A DNA stretch of 64,000 bases. Source: Amoebophrya sp. A120 (Eukaryota > Sar > Dinophyceae > Syndiniales > Amoebophryaceae). The DNA lies in assembly GCA_905178155.1 (NCBI GenBank), contig CAJINV010000001.1, positions 4,816,747-4,880,746 on the forward strand, written 5' to 3'. Under the pieces are notes generated by a model that worked only from the letters and a program-made list of their open reading frames with translations, was not told the origin of the DNA and did not search any database. Made by a program: the position numbers and the translations under genes. Within the stretch, counting starts at the first letter, position 1. The number at the start of each line of letters is the position of its first letter. Positions 44,951 through 58,300 of the stretch are shown one piece after another.

Positions 44951-47179
44951 ATGGCCACTACCGGTAGTTCCTGCTACGCTCTGACCTACCGGCTGTACGC
45001 CATCGGTTTTTGGCTGGTTATGATCGGCGGTGGATTGCATGGGTTGACGCTTAAGGGGCCGGTGTGGTTCGGTTACCAGTTGTCCTGTCAATCAAGAAAA
45101 GACGAGTACAAGCAGCAGTGCATACAGGACGGCGCGGCGGGGTCCACGTACGACTGCGCCAACAGTGAGGAAGAAGTGTACCGGTACATGCGGGACAAGA
45201 TCAATTGCCACCCGCAGGCGCGAAGTCCGGAGATGTTCAAGGGGCCATACCAGTGGTGGGATCACGGCATTTTGCTCTTGATTGTTGCCTTCTTCTGCGT
45301 CTGCGAGGGCTATCGCGGATTCCAGAAAATGTTCTCCCCGATGCTGATCAAGCGCAGTTTGGAGTACGCGGATTTATACGTCGACCGAGCTAGTACTTCT
45401 TGTGACACGACGGGGAGTAGAACAATTGTGGAGAACAACGGGATAACTAGAGAAGATGACTTCCCGATTGCGCATACCGTCGAAGAGAGTACAGAAACTG
45501 CTGCTGTGCCTGATTTGGAGAAAGGTCCCGATGCTGTGACAGTTCGGGAAACGTCGGGCGATTCGAAAGACACGACGGCCGAGTCCTCCTCCGCCGCTCT
45601 TCTGGTGGACGATGCGGCGATCACTTTTGATGTACATTTAAAATGCTTTTGCTTCTGCTGATTCATGCCTTTTCATACACCGCGTACGTCTCTTTCTGTG
45701 CAAAAGAATTTTTTTTCACCATCCTGTTCTGTCGTTTAGTGTGGTTCTTCTACACCGATCCTGCTTCGGTTTCGGAAATGGAACCATTTGACAACCCGCA
45801 CAAAGAGGCGGGAACAATATATTTTGATAAAAAATCTTGAAACAACAATCCAGGTGTCGCAGAAAAACCGAACAGCCCAGGTCGAGTATGGCAGCTGCCT
45901 GAAGAGTCGGGATGACGAAGAAACAACTTTAGAGAAAACAACACCAAGCCTGCTCCCGCCCTACATTTACTTCAACAAGTTCCAAAGCCCCTTCCTCGAC
46001 CTCGTCCTCGCGCCCTTGCTGGTCGGCGGGTTTTACTACGGGAGCAAACGGCGACTGATCGTGTCGTGGTGCCTCTTAATCTTCATTTTGCTGTGCATTC
46101 TCGTGCTCGCGCTCATTCGCAAGTATGCCCCGGCGTCTTTCGTGCCGGAGTTTACCAACATCGGTCTGGTCGCGGGTCTGGGCTTATTACAATGAAAAAT
46201 GCCCCCACCCCCGAACTTGGGAGCATTTGTATTGCAAACCTTTCCCAATGAAACACTCGCCCTTGTGCATCTATCAGCATCACAGGGTTCCAGTCGAGAA
46301 TAGCAAAAACTTGTATTGCAGAAGGGCCCAGGAAGAGCGGCGCTTGTCATGCAAGCGATGCTACAGACGCCTAGACTCTGCATCAGAAAGATTCATAATC
46401 TTTTCATGCATGACAAAAAGTTTTCATTTGGAAACTTCGCATCACAAATTGTTCCAACTCTGGGTGAGGGGGTATTTTTCACTACAATAAGGCTGGGGCT
46501 GGATCTCCCTCCTCTGCTGGACGGTCCGGGCGTATTGTCACTGCTACAGGAGTATCAAATGTAAAAGTGTCTGGGTCTGGAAGAGTCATGCTGTTTTTGC
46601 ATGACACAGGAGGTCTGGCATGGAAGCTCTAGCATCACAGGTTTCGAGAAGCTTCCGCCATGCCGAATCCGCATGACAAGTCCCCCATTTTGGTGACAGA
46701 AAGTGGGCAGCTTTTGCTAACTATGCATCAGAGATTTTTCTGTGTTCTGAAATGCGCATCACAAGTTTGTATTCTTCCAGATCCAGACTCAGACATTTTT
46801 GCAATGCATAAGGAGCCAGCATGCCGCTCTTGCGATGGAACTGCGTAGGACAAGACCAGGAGGCGTAGTCGTGCTACCACATCAAGATAAGGACACCAGC
46901 ACTTCCAAAGACAATACCAGGACGAGCAGCAGAACAACCGCACAACATCAGCAGGCAGCTGTGACAAACCGCGTAATGGCAGTGGAGGACGAGGAAGCTG
47001 GAGCAAGGCGAACTGAGCAAGCGGCGCCCGAAGTGGACGTACCTGTACCCGAAACTCCGACAAGTATCTACCACACGACTGAGCAAGTGGATGCCTACAA
47101 CAAAAAACTGCACGCCGACCGGGCAGCGGACGGGCTCTACGACTTCTTGATTCCGAAGTCGTGCGAATGGGGGTTGTAG
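44951..47179 (+). CDS. Multi-pass membrane protein of unknown function
   Basis: ATG 44951. Exons 44951-45631, 45854-46184, 46495-46552 (58 nt) and 46816-47179 (TAG); 1,434 nt or 477 residues, exactly in frame. The first intron is GT-AG (GAT/GTACAT to ACAATCCAG) and the other two are introners. Membrane segments: about residues 13-33 (LYAIGFWLVMIGGGLHGL); about 104-122 (GILLLIVAFFCVCEG); two more in exon 2 (LDLVLAPLLVGGFYYG and WCLLIFILLCILVLALI); and one spanning introner IE-C (GLVAGLGWGWISLLCW). A cysteine-containing loop lies between the first two segments. The C-terminal tail is hydrophilic. No family is recognised. The choice of frame for exon 3 rests on continuity across both introners. 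Confidence 0.7.
46185..46489 (-). mobile_element. Introner IE-C, 305 bp, inverted
   Basis: Begins TATTACAATGAAAAATGCCC and ends TTTTTCACTACAATA. Flanks GGGCT (46180-46184) and AGGCT (46490-46494), one mismatch; a GC-AG cut is possible. The interior is the reverse complement of the copies at 43141 and 55390. Confidence 0.91.
46553..46810. mobile_element. Introner IE-A, 258 bp
   Basis: Begins TATCAAATGTAAAAGTGTCT and ends TTTTTGCAATGCATA. Exact duplication AGGAG (46548-46552, 46811-46815). The right end has diverged from the usual ATTTGATA. Removal joins CHCYR to SQHAALA. Confidence 0.91.
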
Positions 47180-49336
47180 TAACTACGGAATGCTTGGTGT
47201 ATGTAGTTGTATCACGAGGAAGATGAACCTCCAGGATGCTTTCGTAACAAACAAGAGAAACTTTCAGTTAATCTAGATCGCTTTATGCTTTGCTTTGCAT
47301 GCGATTATTTGATGAGAATACAGGCGACATAGGACCTTCTTTCGATTTCTAGAGAGGGGGGACAATTTTAGCAGTGTGTTATAAGTACGGGTGGATGAAC
47401 AACCACAAGAACTACTATTACCTTGATGGGCTCCAATCGGACTCATACTGTAAGGCCCTCCGTTTATGTCTTTTCATAGCTTATTTTGCGACTGCAGCTT
47501 GCGAAAGAATCTGGAAAACTTTTCGAATTGACGGCGCTCCTGAAGATGGTACTCAGAAGAGGAGAAGCGTACTTCACAATTTAGCTTCCGTGCTTGTTTC
47601 TCGGAATAGATTTCTGCAATGGATCGACGTTATGTCTTGATGCGAAACAGCGAAAGTAAAAAACTCGGGACGGAATGAAATGTTGAGTCAAAAGTTGGAT
47701 TTTTCCATTTCTGTAGCAAAAAGATGCGTCAAAAGCCTCACCCAAGAATGCAATTATGAATCGGAAACCTGCTCGCGACCTGCGACGACCGATACTTTTT
47801 CTTACTCTGTGCGATAGCGATGCAACAGCAGCCAAGCGACTTGATGACGTCGGTTTCGGTTGACACCAAGATCTCCTTCTGTAAGGTCTTCCAGCAAGGA
47901 TGCTTCATGTTTGACGATGATGGATCTTTCTTGACGATACTCAAGTTTTTTTCTTCATTCTACGTAAGTCAAGAACAGATATCGAGAAGTGGACCGCCAT
48001 TCTTTACAGATGCAGCAGGAACCCGGCCCCGATTGGATCGATCCCCATTCCACTTTGAGATCAGTATGCCGCTGATCCAAAATATTTTGAAAGTAGTATT
48101 AAATTAGAGAACGGAGATTTGTTGAAGGTGTGCTAAAGGTTGTGAGACAAAATGTTTTGACCACAAACGGTCACGCTCTTTTTGTTTTGGAATTTTGCAT
48201 TTTTCTTCCCCACGATTTTTTTCAGGATGATCAACGATGTATCTATCGTAAGGCACTTGCATATACCAACTAGTATCCAAGGGTCATCGTCGCGGTGATC
48301 TTGACGACACTCAGAACGAGAGCGTCATCTGTCGTTCCTATTATTCCAATTTTTTCGTATTCCTTTTCCTATTGAAAATTTAAGTCGTGCTGCAAGCAGC
48401 ATTTCCATTCGCAGCGCAACAAGCGTGGTATTCAATTTGATTTGCGCGTGGTTTGTACTAGATATGGTGTTTTTTCGACGTGGTTATTTGAAAAAATATT
48501 AGCTACAGGCCGGTACTATCGTGAGAGTAGTGCATTCCTGTTGCAAAGCGAAGCCCGACACAGATATTGATCTTTCCATGTGTGGCTTGAAATAAAGTTG
48601 ATTCCCTGTAGTATCATTCAGAAAGGCAAGGAAGGGTGAACATCAAGGCCGTTCACGGAATAAAATACGTGTGATCCAGCTTTTTTTTGAGTTTTGAGCA
48701 AAGCACTGATTTTGAAAGAAACGACTTTCTGCTGCTATAGACCACATGGAGCTTGGCAATGGCAGAACTTGAACTATACTTACTAGGACCTGTTGGTATC
48801 GACACTCGACGAATCGTGAAGGTGAAGCGATGCCTGCTATGTTATTGCAGTAGCGGATGAGACTGGTAACAACACAAGACGAGAGCTCGAATATCGACAA
48901 GCTGTGCAGTGGTCTTAGGGACGAAGTTGATTTATTTTAACGCTTAGTTGTATCCATCGATAAAAACCTATGATTTTATTTCACTGAAAAATGTACATTA
49001 CGCCTTTGTCTTTGACTTTGTATGATACGGAAAAATTATGCACTCGAATATGAATATGATCCTCGAATACGAATTCAGAGAAGTAAACCGGCCGAAAGTT
49101 CTGATTTGCCTATATCGGCTGTAGTAATCAGAAACTGGCGCGGCTTCGGCTCCGAACCGGTAATTGGCCGCTTCAAGCAGCAGGGCGAGCGATAGAAGGG
49201 CGGAACAATAACTACCTAGATTGGAGGAACCAATCGGCTGCAGGTGGATGTGCGACGACGACAAGAAGCAAAAACCTGACGAAGATTTCTCGCCCTTCCT
49301 GCTACTAAATTAAAGTCTTTCAGCACTCGTCCGATC
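47180..49336. other. Long intergenic region, no gene recognised
   Basis: About 2.2 kb, AT-rich, with only short frames (for example 47374-47640) that lack motifs or good codon structure. No introner ends. It is the longest gene-free stretch of the window. Confidence 0.5.
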
Positions 49337-52300
49337 ATGGCCGCTGCATCCCAGGAAACAGTTGCACGGAGAACAAATAGTTGTCCCGGCCCGCCGGACA
49401 TCGAGGTTCCACGTATACCCAGCAGCTCAACATCGTCTGCAGATGAGAGGACCGCTACTGGTGACTCGAATTCGAAAAGCACAACGTCGAGCAGCTCGGG
49501 GCCTCCGGAGCAGCCGCAGCAGGCGCAGGGGCACGATCATGTTGAAATAGCACAAAACAACTCATCTGCCGCTGCTGGGAGCACAACAAGAAGGTCTACG
49601 AATGCTGAGGCTCCTGGCGCGTCGGTAAACGATGAACTACAGGCCCCATCCGTAGTTGCACCAGGGGGAGGTGGAACAACGACGAGCACAACAGCTACGT
49701 CCTCTACTAGTAACGCGACCGGAGGGGCAATCATGACGTCGACGGATGTGGCACGAGGACAACAGCAGCGACCCCCAAGCGCACCTCCCCCTGTTGTGGC
49801 TGTGACCGCACCCCCGTTTATTCCCGGAGCCATGCAGCACAACGTCCAAAATATGACTACACTTGTTGGTGGAAACGTCGCAAACAGTGCGGCCACGAAC
49901 GTACTACCGGGTAGTTCGCACCTCCAGCAAGTTGCCCCTGCTTTGCAGCAGCACAGCCTGGTTTCGTCCGTGGTTCAAAGCGCGCACCAGCAGTACTTTG
50001 CCCAACAGGTCGTGCAGCAGCACCAGCAACAAATCATGCAACAGCAATTTCTCGCGCAGCAGCACCACCAGCAGTCTCAACAGCAGCAGATGTTCGCACC
50101 GCAGCAGTCGCACCATCAACTGTTTTTGCAGCAGGCCGCCGCCGGGGTCGTGCGCGGACCAGCCGTCGGCAGTGCGAATTTTGGTGGTGCGCCGCAGCTA
50201 CCCGCAGCACCGGCGTTTCCACCTTTCGGGGACCACCAGCATCTTGTCCCGCCGATGGCGCCAAGACCACCTTCAAATAACTCGATGCAGCCGACGGGTC
50301 CATCCCCGCCAACGGCTTCCGTGGCCAGTATGTTTGCAGCCCCGCCCCCAATCGGTGCAATGGGCGGAGGTGGCGCGAGTAGTACGACAACAACCGGAGG
50401 CGCGAACGCCTCCGTTATTTCCCCGCACCCGTCGATGTTTCCCTCACACATAGGAGGTGGACCACCTCCGGGCATGCTAAGCACCATGGGAATGCCCACT
50501 TCCTCTGGGGGCGGTCCAAGTAGGACTTCTACAGGAATCATAATTGGTGCACCAAACGGGGGAACATCTTCTACATCAATATCCAATGCAGCGATTCCGT
50601 ACTTCCCTACTCCGCCGTGTGGCATGCCTCCCGCGATATTTCAGCCGCAAGCGGCCGGTGGATCGTTATTTCCAGCCGCCCCTACAGCACCGCCTCCTAG
50701 TAACGGACCTATCGGCGCAGCGGATGTGGATAAGGCTCCTCTTCTAGGGCATGGGCAGCAAAACGACAGCAGCACGTCCTCGTGCTCCTTCCGTCCGACT
50801 GCGGTCGAGTTTATTCCTCACCAGATTACATACCCACCGGTCCTGCCTCCAGCTGCCAACACGACAATCGTGAGTAATCTTAACAGCACGACGACCCTAA
50901 ATTACGGAACAAACCGCGATGATCTGAAGGGAATACCTAAAGATATGCCAACAGCGCAACCGACCCTGGGTTCTATGATAATCGGCTCGGAAGCTTCATC
51001 AAGCAATCAAAACGTTGTATCTACGTCTTCGCAGCAGGAGAACAGCAATCACCCGCAGCCGCTTGCCTTGAAGATATCGACCGGAGAAATCAAAAAATTC
51101 GTCCAACCCGCACTACGTCCTCAGTGCAGCCCCGGTGGAGGCCCGACCACGAGCTCTAGCAAGCAGAAGAACGACAACAAGAGTTCGTCGCAAACCTCAG
51201 TTACCGGTGCTAGTACCGCAGGCTCAAGCAATGCCGCAAGTAGCCAGTCTTCCGGTTCCAAGCTTTCTTCTACGTCTCCACAGCGAAGACCACAACTCGT
51301 GGCAGGGGCTGTGTCCTCAACCTCTTTCGGCAACGAACACTCCATGCCGCCACCGCCCCCGGCGCCCGGTCATCGGACCGGGGAAATGAAGACGCAACAG
51401 CAGCATCAGGATACACGACCTGCGACCTTCACCAACTTTAATGCGCAAGCCATATACCAGCACCAGCAGCAGCAGCGACCGCACCTCGCTGGCGGGGCAG
51501 CGGCGACTGGTACTAGTACCGCGGGGATGAACACCGCGTCTTCGCACAGTACTAGTAGTTCCTATCACCCAGCTGGTCCTGGTCCCAGCGCTTCGTCGTC
51601 GAGCATGCAGATGCAACATAATTGTTCCGGATCCGGCACCAGTGGTAATAGTTACATCGGGCAGCAGCAACATCAAAACCAACAGCAACAGCAATATCAC
51701 CAGAGCAACATGCCCCCGAATAAACAATTGATGCATCAAGCGCAGCGGTCGCAGGTGCGGAAATTCCAGGAAACGTCGAGTGAGTACAACGACTTTTGCC
51801 GCGAGTTTTCGGGGGTGATGAAACTCCAGAACGAAAATCTCTACGGCACCGGGCGCGACCTGAACATCACGGAACGGGCCGTCGCCCGGTGGACGGAAGT
51901 GAACGCCACCGACGAGTTCGTGCAGAATTGGCACGACCAGACCATTTTGATGATCCAAAACTCGCACTACTACCGCAGCCGCGTCGACTATCCCGCGAAA
52001 AAAGTGTTACAGTTACACATTTGTTGTCAATTTAGCAACACAAATTTCTCTGCATAAGAGAGAAAACTTGTAATGCAGAAATCCTACGGGAAAACACCTA
52101 TGAAACGAGGCTCCTATGCATATCCGGCATGAAAGAGCTTGTCTGTCTTGCTTGGCCTGCAACACAATGTGTAACTGTAGCACTTTTTTCTTGCGATATC
52201 GACGTGGATAGCATTCGCCTGCAGGTGCTCAAGGGCGACGCGCGGAACCGCGATTTGATGCCGATGAACAACAGGGGGGGCATGGATCAGCACAACGAGT

Positions 52301-55300
52301 TATCAAAAGGAAAAATCCCCCCTCCCCATATCGAAAGCGAAATTTGTGATGCTGGATTTGAGAACACAAATCAGATTTGTCTTGCTGAAGAGGACTGCAG
52401 GCCTACATCAAGCCTGAGTAGAGAGGTTTTGGCCTAGGCGCTTAGCATGAGAAACGTCTGCGCTGTAGGCCAAACAGCATCACAAACCGCCTGCATAATG
52501 CGGCGGAGCCTGTGTAATTGCCTTCTTGCAAGACAGAGGCCGTTTGTGATCGCAAATCAGCATTGCAAACTTTCTGCGACGTGCCTTTTCGATATGGGGA
52601 GGGGGGATTTTTCCCCTGGATACGAGTGGGGCAGCGCCGAGTGGAGCGGCGACCAGCAGGGAGGAGGAGGTGTCGGGCCGGGGGCGTCCTCAAGTACCTG
52701 CTGGAATAACCGTAGTGGTGCTGGTGGCGCAGGCGCACCCCATAATTGTGCGCCTTACCAAGACAACGCTAGTACACCGCAACGCTTTCGTGCGGTGTTT
52801 CTGGCGGACGACTGGCAGGACGAGCGTGTGTCACACAAGCTGAGCCTGCTCGACTTCGATCCGCAAGAAAAAGAGCTCACCCTGATCAACTACTCGTCCG
52901 TGCTCCCCCCGCGGGCCTTTGCGGCGGGGCACACGGGGAACGAGAAACTCGGCCAGCACCAGAAACGCGCCAAGGGCAAGTTTGGCGATGGCTTGCAGTC
53001 GGCGTGCTCCGTTTTTGCCCGGAAAGGAAAACACATCCGGATCGACAGCGCACCTGGATACCAGTACACCTTTCAGTATCAACTGCAGGCCGGCCTCGAT
53101 AGCGTATTCACTTTGATGAATTTTTTTGGTGGTGCATTTTTGTTTTCATTTCGTTTTCGTCGTTTTTATGTGGGCACTCGCACCTCGTGTTTGTGAGTTG
53201 TACAAACACTGAGTCCAGCAAAGGCTAGCTGATTGTATTTCAACGAAAGTATTTTTCGGAGCAGCCTGCGTTTGCGTATTACATACCTACGTATACCACG
53301 TTGATCTCGTAGAAGGAAACAGAGAAGCTTTACTTCGTCACCAAAAAAAAAACCAGGTTTACACGCTGCATTACAAGTTGTCCGGGACCAGCGAAGTGTG
53401 CACCGCGGGTGGCGGCGATGGGTTTGGCCTCGATTGCGGGGACGACTTCAACTCGGCAACCGACACGCGCGTGCGGCTCCGGGGCGCCAACTTCGATCGG
53501 CAGCGGTACCTCTTTCTGAATCCCGAGGACATGAAAGACCGGTGCTTTCGCCCATTTCTGCGCCAAAAGGAAATGCCCAACAAGTACGAGATCCTCCGGG
53601 GTCCCTGTCTGCGGAATCGGATCTACGTCAAGGGCATGCTGGTGCAGCAGCCGCATTTGGACGACCACGGTGTATGGGGGTGTTTTCAAACGTTTTACTT
53701 TGTCACCTCTGTCACATGAATTCGTGATGCAAGTAAGGCAAAAGTGCAAAGCAAAACAAGGGCGATAAAGCTTGCGCCCCTTCTTGCATTAAAAACTCCT
53801 GACTTCTGCCGTGCTAGTAAATACGTCGAGCACTTGTCACGCGAAGTCGCTTGGTTTTGTGGAGTCTCGGGCTGATCGCAATTTTGCATGGCAAATCGTG
53901 CGACAGAAGACAATGTAAATAACATTTGAGAATCCCATACTCCGCGCGCATTGCCTTGAGCAAAACAGACAAGTACTTCGGGTACAACCTGCTCGAGTTT
54001 GACATGAAAAGCCGCGACCGGGAAAACAGTATCGACATGAGCCAGGAACGCCACGCCATCGTGCACGCCTGGCACGAGGTGCTGTGCAAGGCGTACGTGG
54101 ACAAGAGCGAACGGAGCCAGCGGGAGCACGAGGAGCGCGCCCGGGTGCTGTTCCGCGCGTTCGAACGCGCGCCGGAGTGCTTTGAGTGCAGCGTGATCGG
54201 CAGCTGCCCCGACCGGTATGGAAACGAGATCCGCCAAAAAATGTGGGAGTACTTCAAGAGCTACTACCAGGATCCGAAAAGATGCGCGGCGCCGGGGATG
54301 CCCGTTGCCCACGGAAACGACAGCAGGAAAAAGTACTTCAGAATAAAGCTGAACTTATGTTTAGAAGAAGGTAGCTAGACACGGCTGCAGCACGCGTGGC
54401 CCGTGCTGTTTGGGTCTGATGGATGCGCAACGTTGTTGCATAAAGCGTACTGGAGACAGATGTTGCATAAAGCGTACTGGAGAGTTCTTGTACTGGAGAC
54501 AGATGCAGTTCTCGACATACAAAATGTGAATTTTCTCAAAATCAAAAACAAGAAACCTGCAACAAAAATAAATAACTGCTGCTACCTAAATAGGTTGATC
54601 AAACGGTGTGGATACAATCCGGTGCAATTTCACTCTTCTTTGTGCAACATGCTGGCCTCCTTTCTCCCCGACCTGGAGCAGGAGTGGTTATCCAAGCGCG
54701 CAGTCCTGCTAGAACAGGAGAGCGAGGACGTGTCCCAAAGCGGCAAGATGATAAAGGACATAGCGACCGGGCTGTTCGGGGAGTTTTTTCGAAAACGCAT
54801 CGAGGAGGCGAAGCATGCCTGGAACGTGAAGATGCCCCCAGATGTTGCGAAAAGCGTCCGCGTCAGGGGCGTCGGGATGAAGCTGCAGGGTGGCGGTGGT
54901 ATTAACAGTTCTTCCGGCTCAACAACATCTGCTTCCTCCTCCATGTGGGGTGGCGGCCCCGCAACATCGGCTGCTTTCAGCCCGGTGAATCTGACCGTGA
55001 AAGTGGTCCACAGCCGGAATCGGGAGTGCCGCAGCGAGGTGGCGAGCCTGAGCGGTGACTCGTTGAACTACTTTTCGCTGAGCGGGTTTCCGACCCGGGG
55101 GGAGCGACTCGACGGTGTGTATGAGGTGCGCGAGAACTATGCAAGAAAAAAAAATGTGTTAGTGTAACTGCATCACAAATTTGCTCTACATGACAGAGAA
55201 AATCTGTCATGCGTGGCTTGTAAGGGAAAACACACATGAAAAGAGGACTTCATGGTTGTCTGGCATGACAGTTGTAACGTTGTTGCATGTTCTGCATTAC

Positions 55301-58300
55301 AGAGTTACACTTACACAGTTTTTTTCTTGCATAAGAACCAGGTAATGAACAATGTTTTCACCGCGTGGCAGATCACGAATCCGTACACGTATTACAGTAA
55401 AAAATGCCCCCACTCCCAAACAAGTCGCAAAGATTTGCGATGCGAAGTTTCCAAATGAAAACTTTTTGTCATGCATGAAAGAAGTGCGAATCTTTCTGAT
55501 GCAGATTCTAGGCGTGTATTGCATCGCTTGCATGACAAGCGCCACTCTTTCTGGGGTCTTTTGCAATACAAATTTTTGCTATTCACGATTGGAAACCTGT
55601 GATGCTGATAGATGCAAGAGGGCGAATGTTTCATTTGGAAAGGTTTGCAATACAAATGCTCCTAAGTTCGGGGGTGGGGGCATTTTTCACTTTGATAACA
55701 CGAAACAGAAGTTTCCCGTGAACCCGCAGGGCAATGCTGCCGGCACGACCATGAGCCACACCTACGTCCACAACGAACAACACTTTTTGTACAATGACTA
55801 CGGTAAGTGGCACCTGAACTACGCGAACAAGTTCAGCCGGCTGGGAAACTTCCGCGATTCCCGCCCGCTGGCTTCGTGCATCATGGGATTCTGCTATGAT
55901 TGTGTACAAGTGCAGCTTTTGGTTCCAACTCGTGTGGGTCCCCCTCATTAATTTGCAAATGCAAAAAACCAAATCATAATTAACTTTACTATAGGCACTG
56001 TCTGTTGGGCAAAGAACAGTACAACTTCTCCAATCTTCCGTGCGCAGATTCATTTTCTGTCGTTTCTGGTTTGTTTTGGTTACAGCTGCTGGTCGTCTTG
56101 CTGCTCATGCCATAAGCATCGATCGATGAGGGGCCGCGACGGCTTAGGACCACACGAGTTCTTTTGCACTCTTCGATATCTGGCACAGCAAAGACACCAA
56201 TGGGTGGATCGAGAACACGGCCCCCGTCGGTAACACTTTCAAGGGCAACAATGCGAAGGGGAAGGGAAAGCAGCAAGGCGGTGGTGGGGTTTATAATTTC
56301 GGAACAGCAAATAATGGCGGCGCCGGGGGTGAGCTGAATTCCATTTCAAACAGTAATCAGCGAGGGCAGAATATCCCACGAAAAAAGTGGTCTATGTATA
56401 GTTACACATTTGTTGTCAGTTCAGCAACACAAATTTTCTCTGCACCATGAGAGAGAAAACTTGCAATGCAGAGACCATAAAGGTGGCCAAGAAGACGTAC
56501 GAAATGAGGCTCGAAAGCATTTTGCGCATGACAGAGAGTGTCTCTGTTGCTTCGTCTGCAACAGCACAGTGTGCAACTGTAACATTTTTTTCTTTGCATA
56601 CAGAAGGAGGTGAAAATCGACGTGTGCAGCATGTTCGACCCGAACACGACCGCCCACTTTATGGCGTTCTCAAACGTTACATTCTCAACTGTCACATGAA
56701 TTTGTAATGCAAGACTAGCACAGGTGAGAGGGAGAACCTTGCGCGTCTTGCATTACAGGTTTGATCCGGATTACAGTGCTATTTAGCCTTCCGAGAATTT
56801 GTCATGCGAAGCAGCTTGATCGTCTGGCGGGTCATGGTCATTTTGCATGACAAATCATGTAACAGGTGAGAATGTAACGCTTGAGAACCCCATACACTTC
56901 TGCCTGACGATCAACACCAGCAACGCGAACGGGCGGGAGGACGATTACATCGCGGAGTTCAACCAGAAATTCGTAGGGGCGCAGCACCAGCAGCAGTCGT
57001 CCGCCGTGCACACGGTATGAACTGCAAATATGTCTGGGTCTGGAAGATTGCAGATGTTTGTGATGCAGAGTCTGCGTAAGTAACCCAGAAGAACTAGCAT
57101 GCAAGCCTCAGCATCACAGGTTTGGAGCAGGTTCCTCAATGCCTAATCCGCATGACAAATCCCCTTTGTCGGTGACACGAAAAAGGGGTACTGTTTCTGC
57201 CCATGCATGGCAGATTTTTCTATCACGTAAAATGCGCATCATAAGTTGCAACCTTCCAGACCCAGACATATTTGCAATTCATACACGGTCCCCAGCTACC
57301 AGATGTTTTGGCAGGAGATGGTGAACCAGGTGGAAATCGAGTGCGGCCGCCTACGGTGGTACATGAGCAAGGAGGAGAAGAAGTGCCTGATGCACACCGG
57401 GCTGTCGCAGTTGTGCCAGGGACTCGGGATTCAGACCACCGTGCAAATACAAACGATGCAGGATCTGTTATTCTGAGTAAAAACGTCCCCACCCCATAGT
57501 CAAGGAATTTCTCTGTGCTTTAAATTTGGTCTTTTCCAGTACATAAACACCCCATAGTCAAGATGGGAAAACTGCTAGACAAATCTACGAGCTTAGGTTG
57601 TTGCGCATGACAGGCTTGGCCTCATATTGTAATGCTGTTGAGCTCGTTCGGAAGCATCACAAATCTGGCCCACCGTGCTGATTGGAGCAGTACAAATTCC
57701 AAAACACGACTAGAAGTTGCTTCTCATGGGGCTCCGCATTAGAAACATTTTGAGCATGCGTTTTTGCATTACAACTATGGGGTGGAGACGTTTTTACATA
57801 GGATATCTGTTGAAGGAGCAGGACCTGGACAAGGACGACCAGGATCTTCAAAACGACATATCAAAATGAAAAATCCCCCCACCCCATGTCAAATCGAAGT
57901 TTGTGATGCTGGATTTGCGTACACCAATCAGATTTGTCTTGCTGGAGAGGACTGCAGGCCCATACCAAGCCTGAGCATAGAGGTTTTGGGCTAGGCTCTT
58001 AGCATGAGAAACGTCTGCGCTGTAGGCCCAACAGCATCACAAATCGCCTGCCTAGAGCGGCGGTTGTCTGTGGAGGTGCCTTCTTGCAAGACAGAGATGA
58101 TTTGTGGTCGCAAATCAGCATTGCAAATTTTCTGCTACGTACCTTCTCGATATGGGGAGGGGGGATCTTTCCTCACAATACGACATGTACTACAACGAGG
58201 ACGACGATAATTACCCGCCCGAGGTTCCGCCGTGCTGGGACGACGATGACTACGATGACGAGTTTCCGGTCGGACCGCAGGAGCAAGCCTCCTCGTCCTC

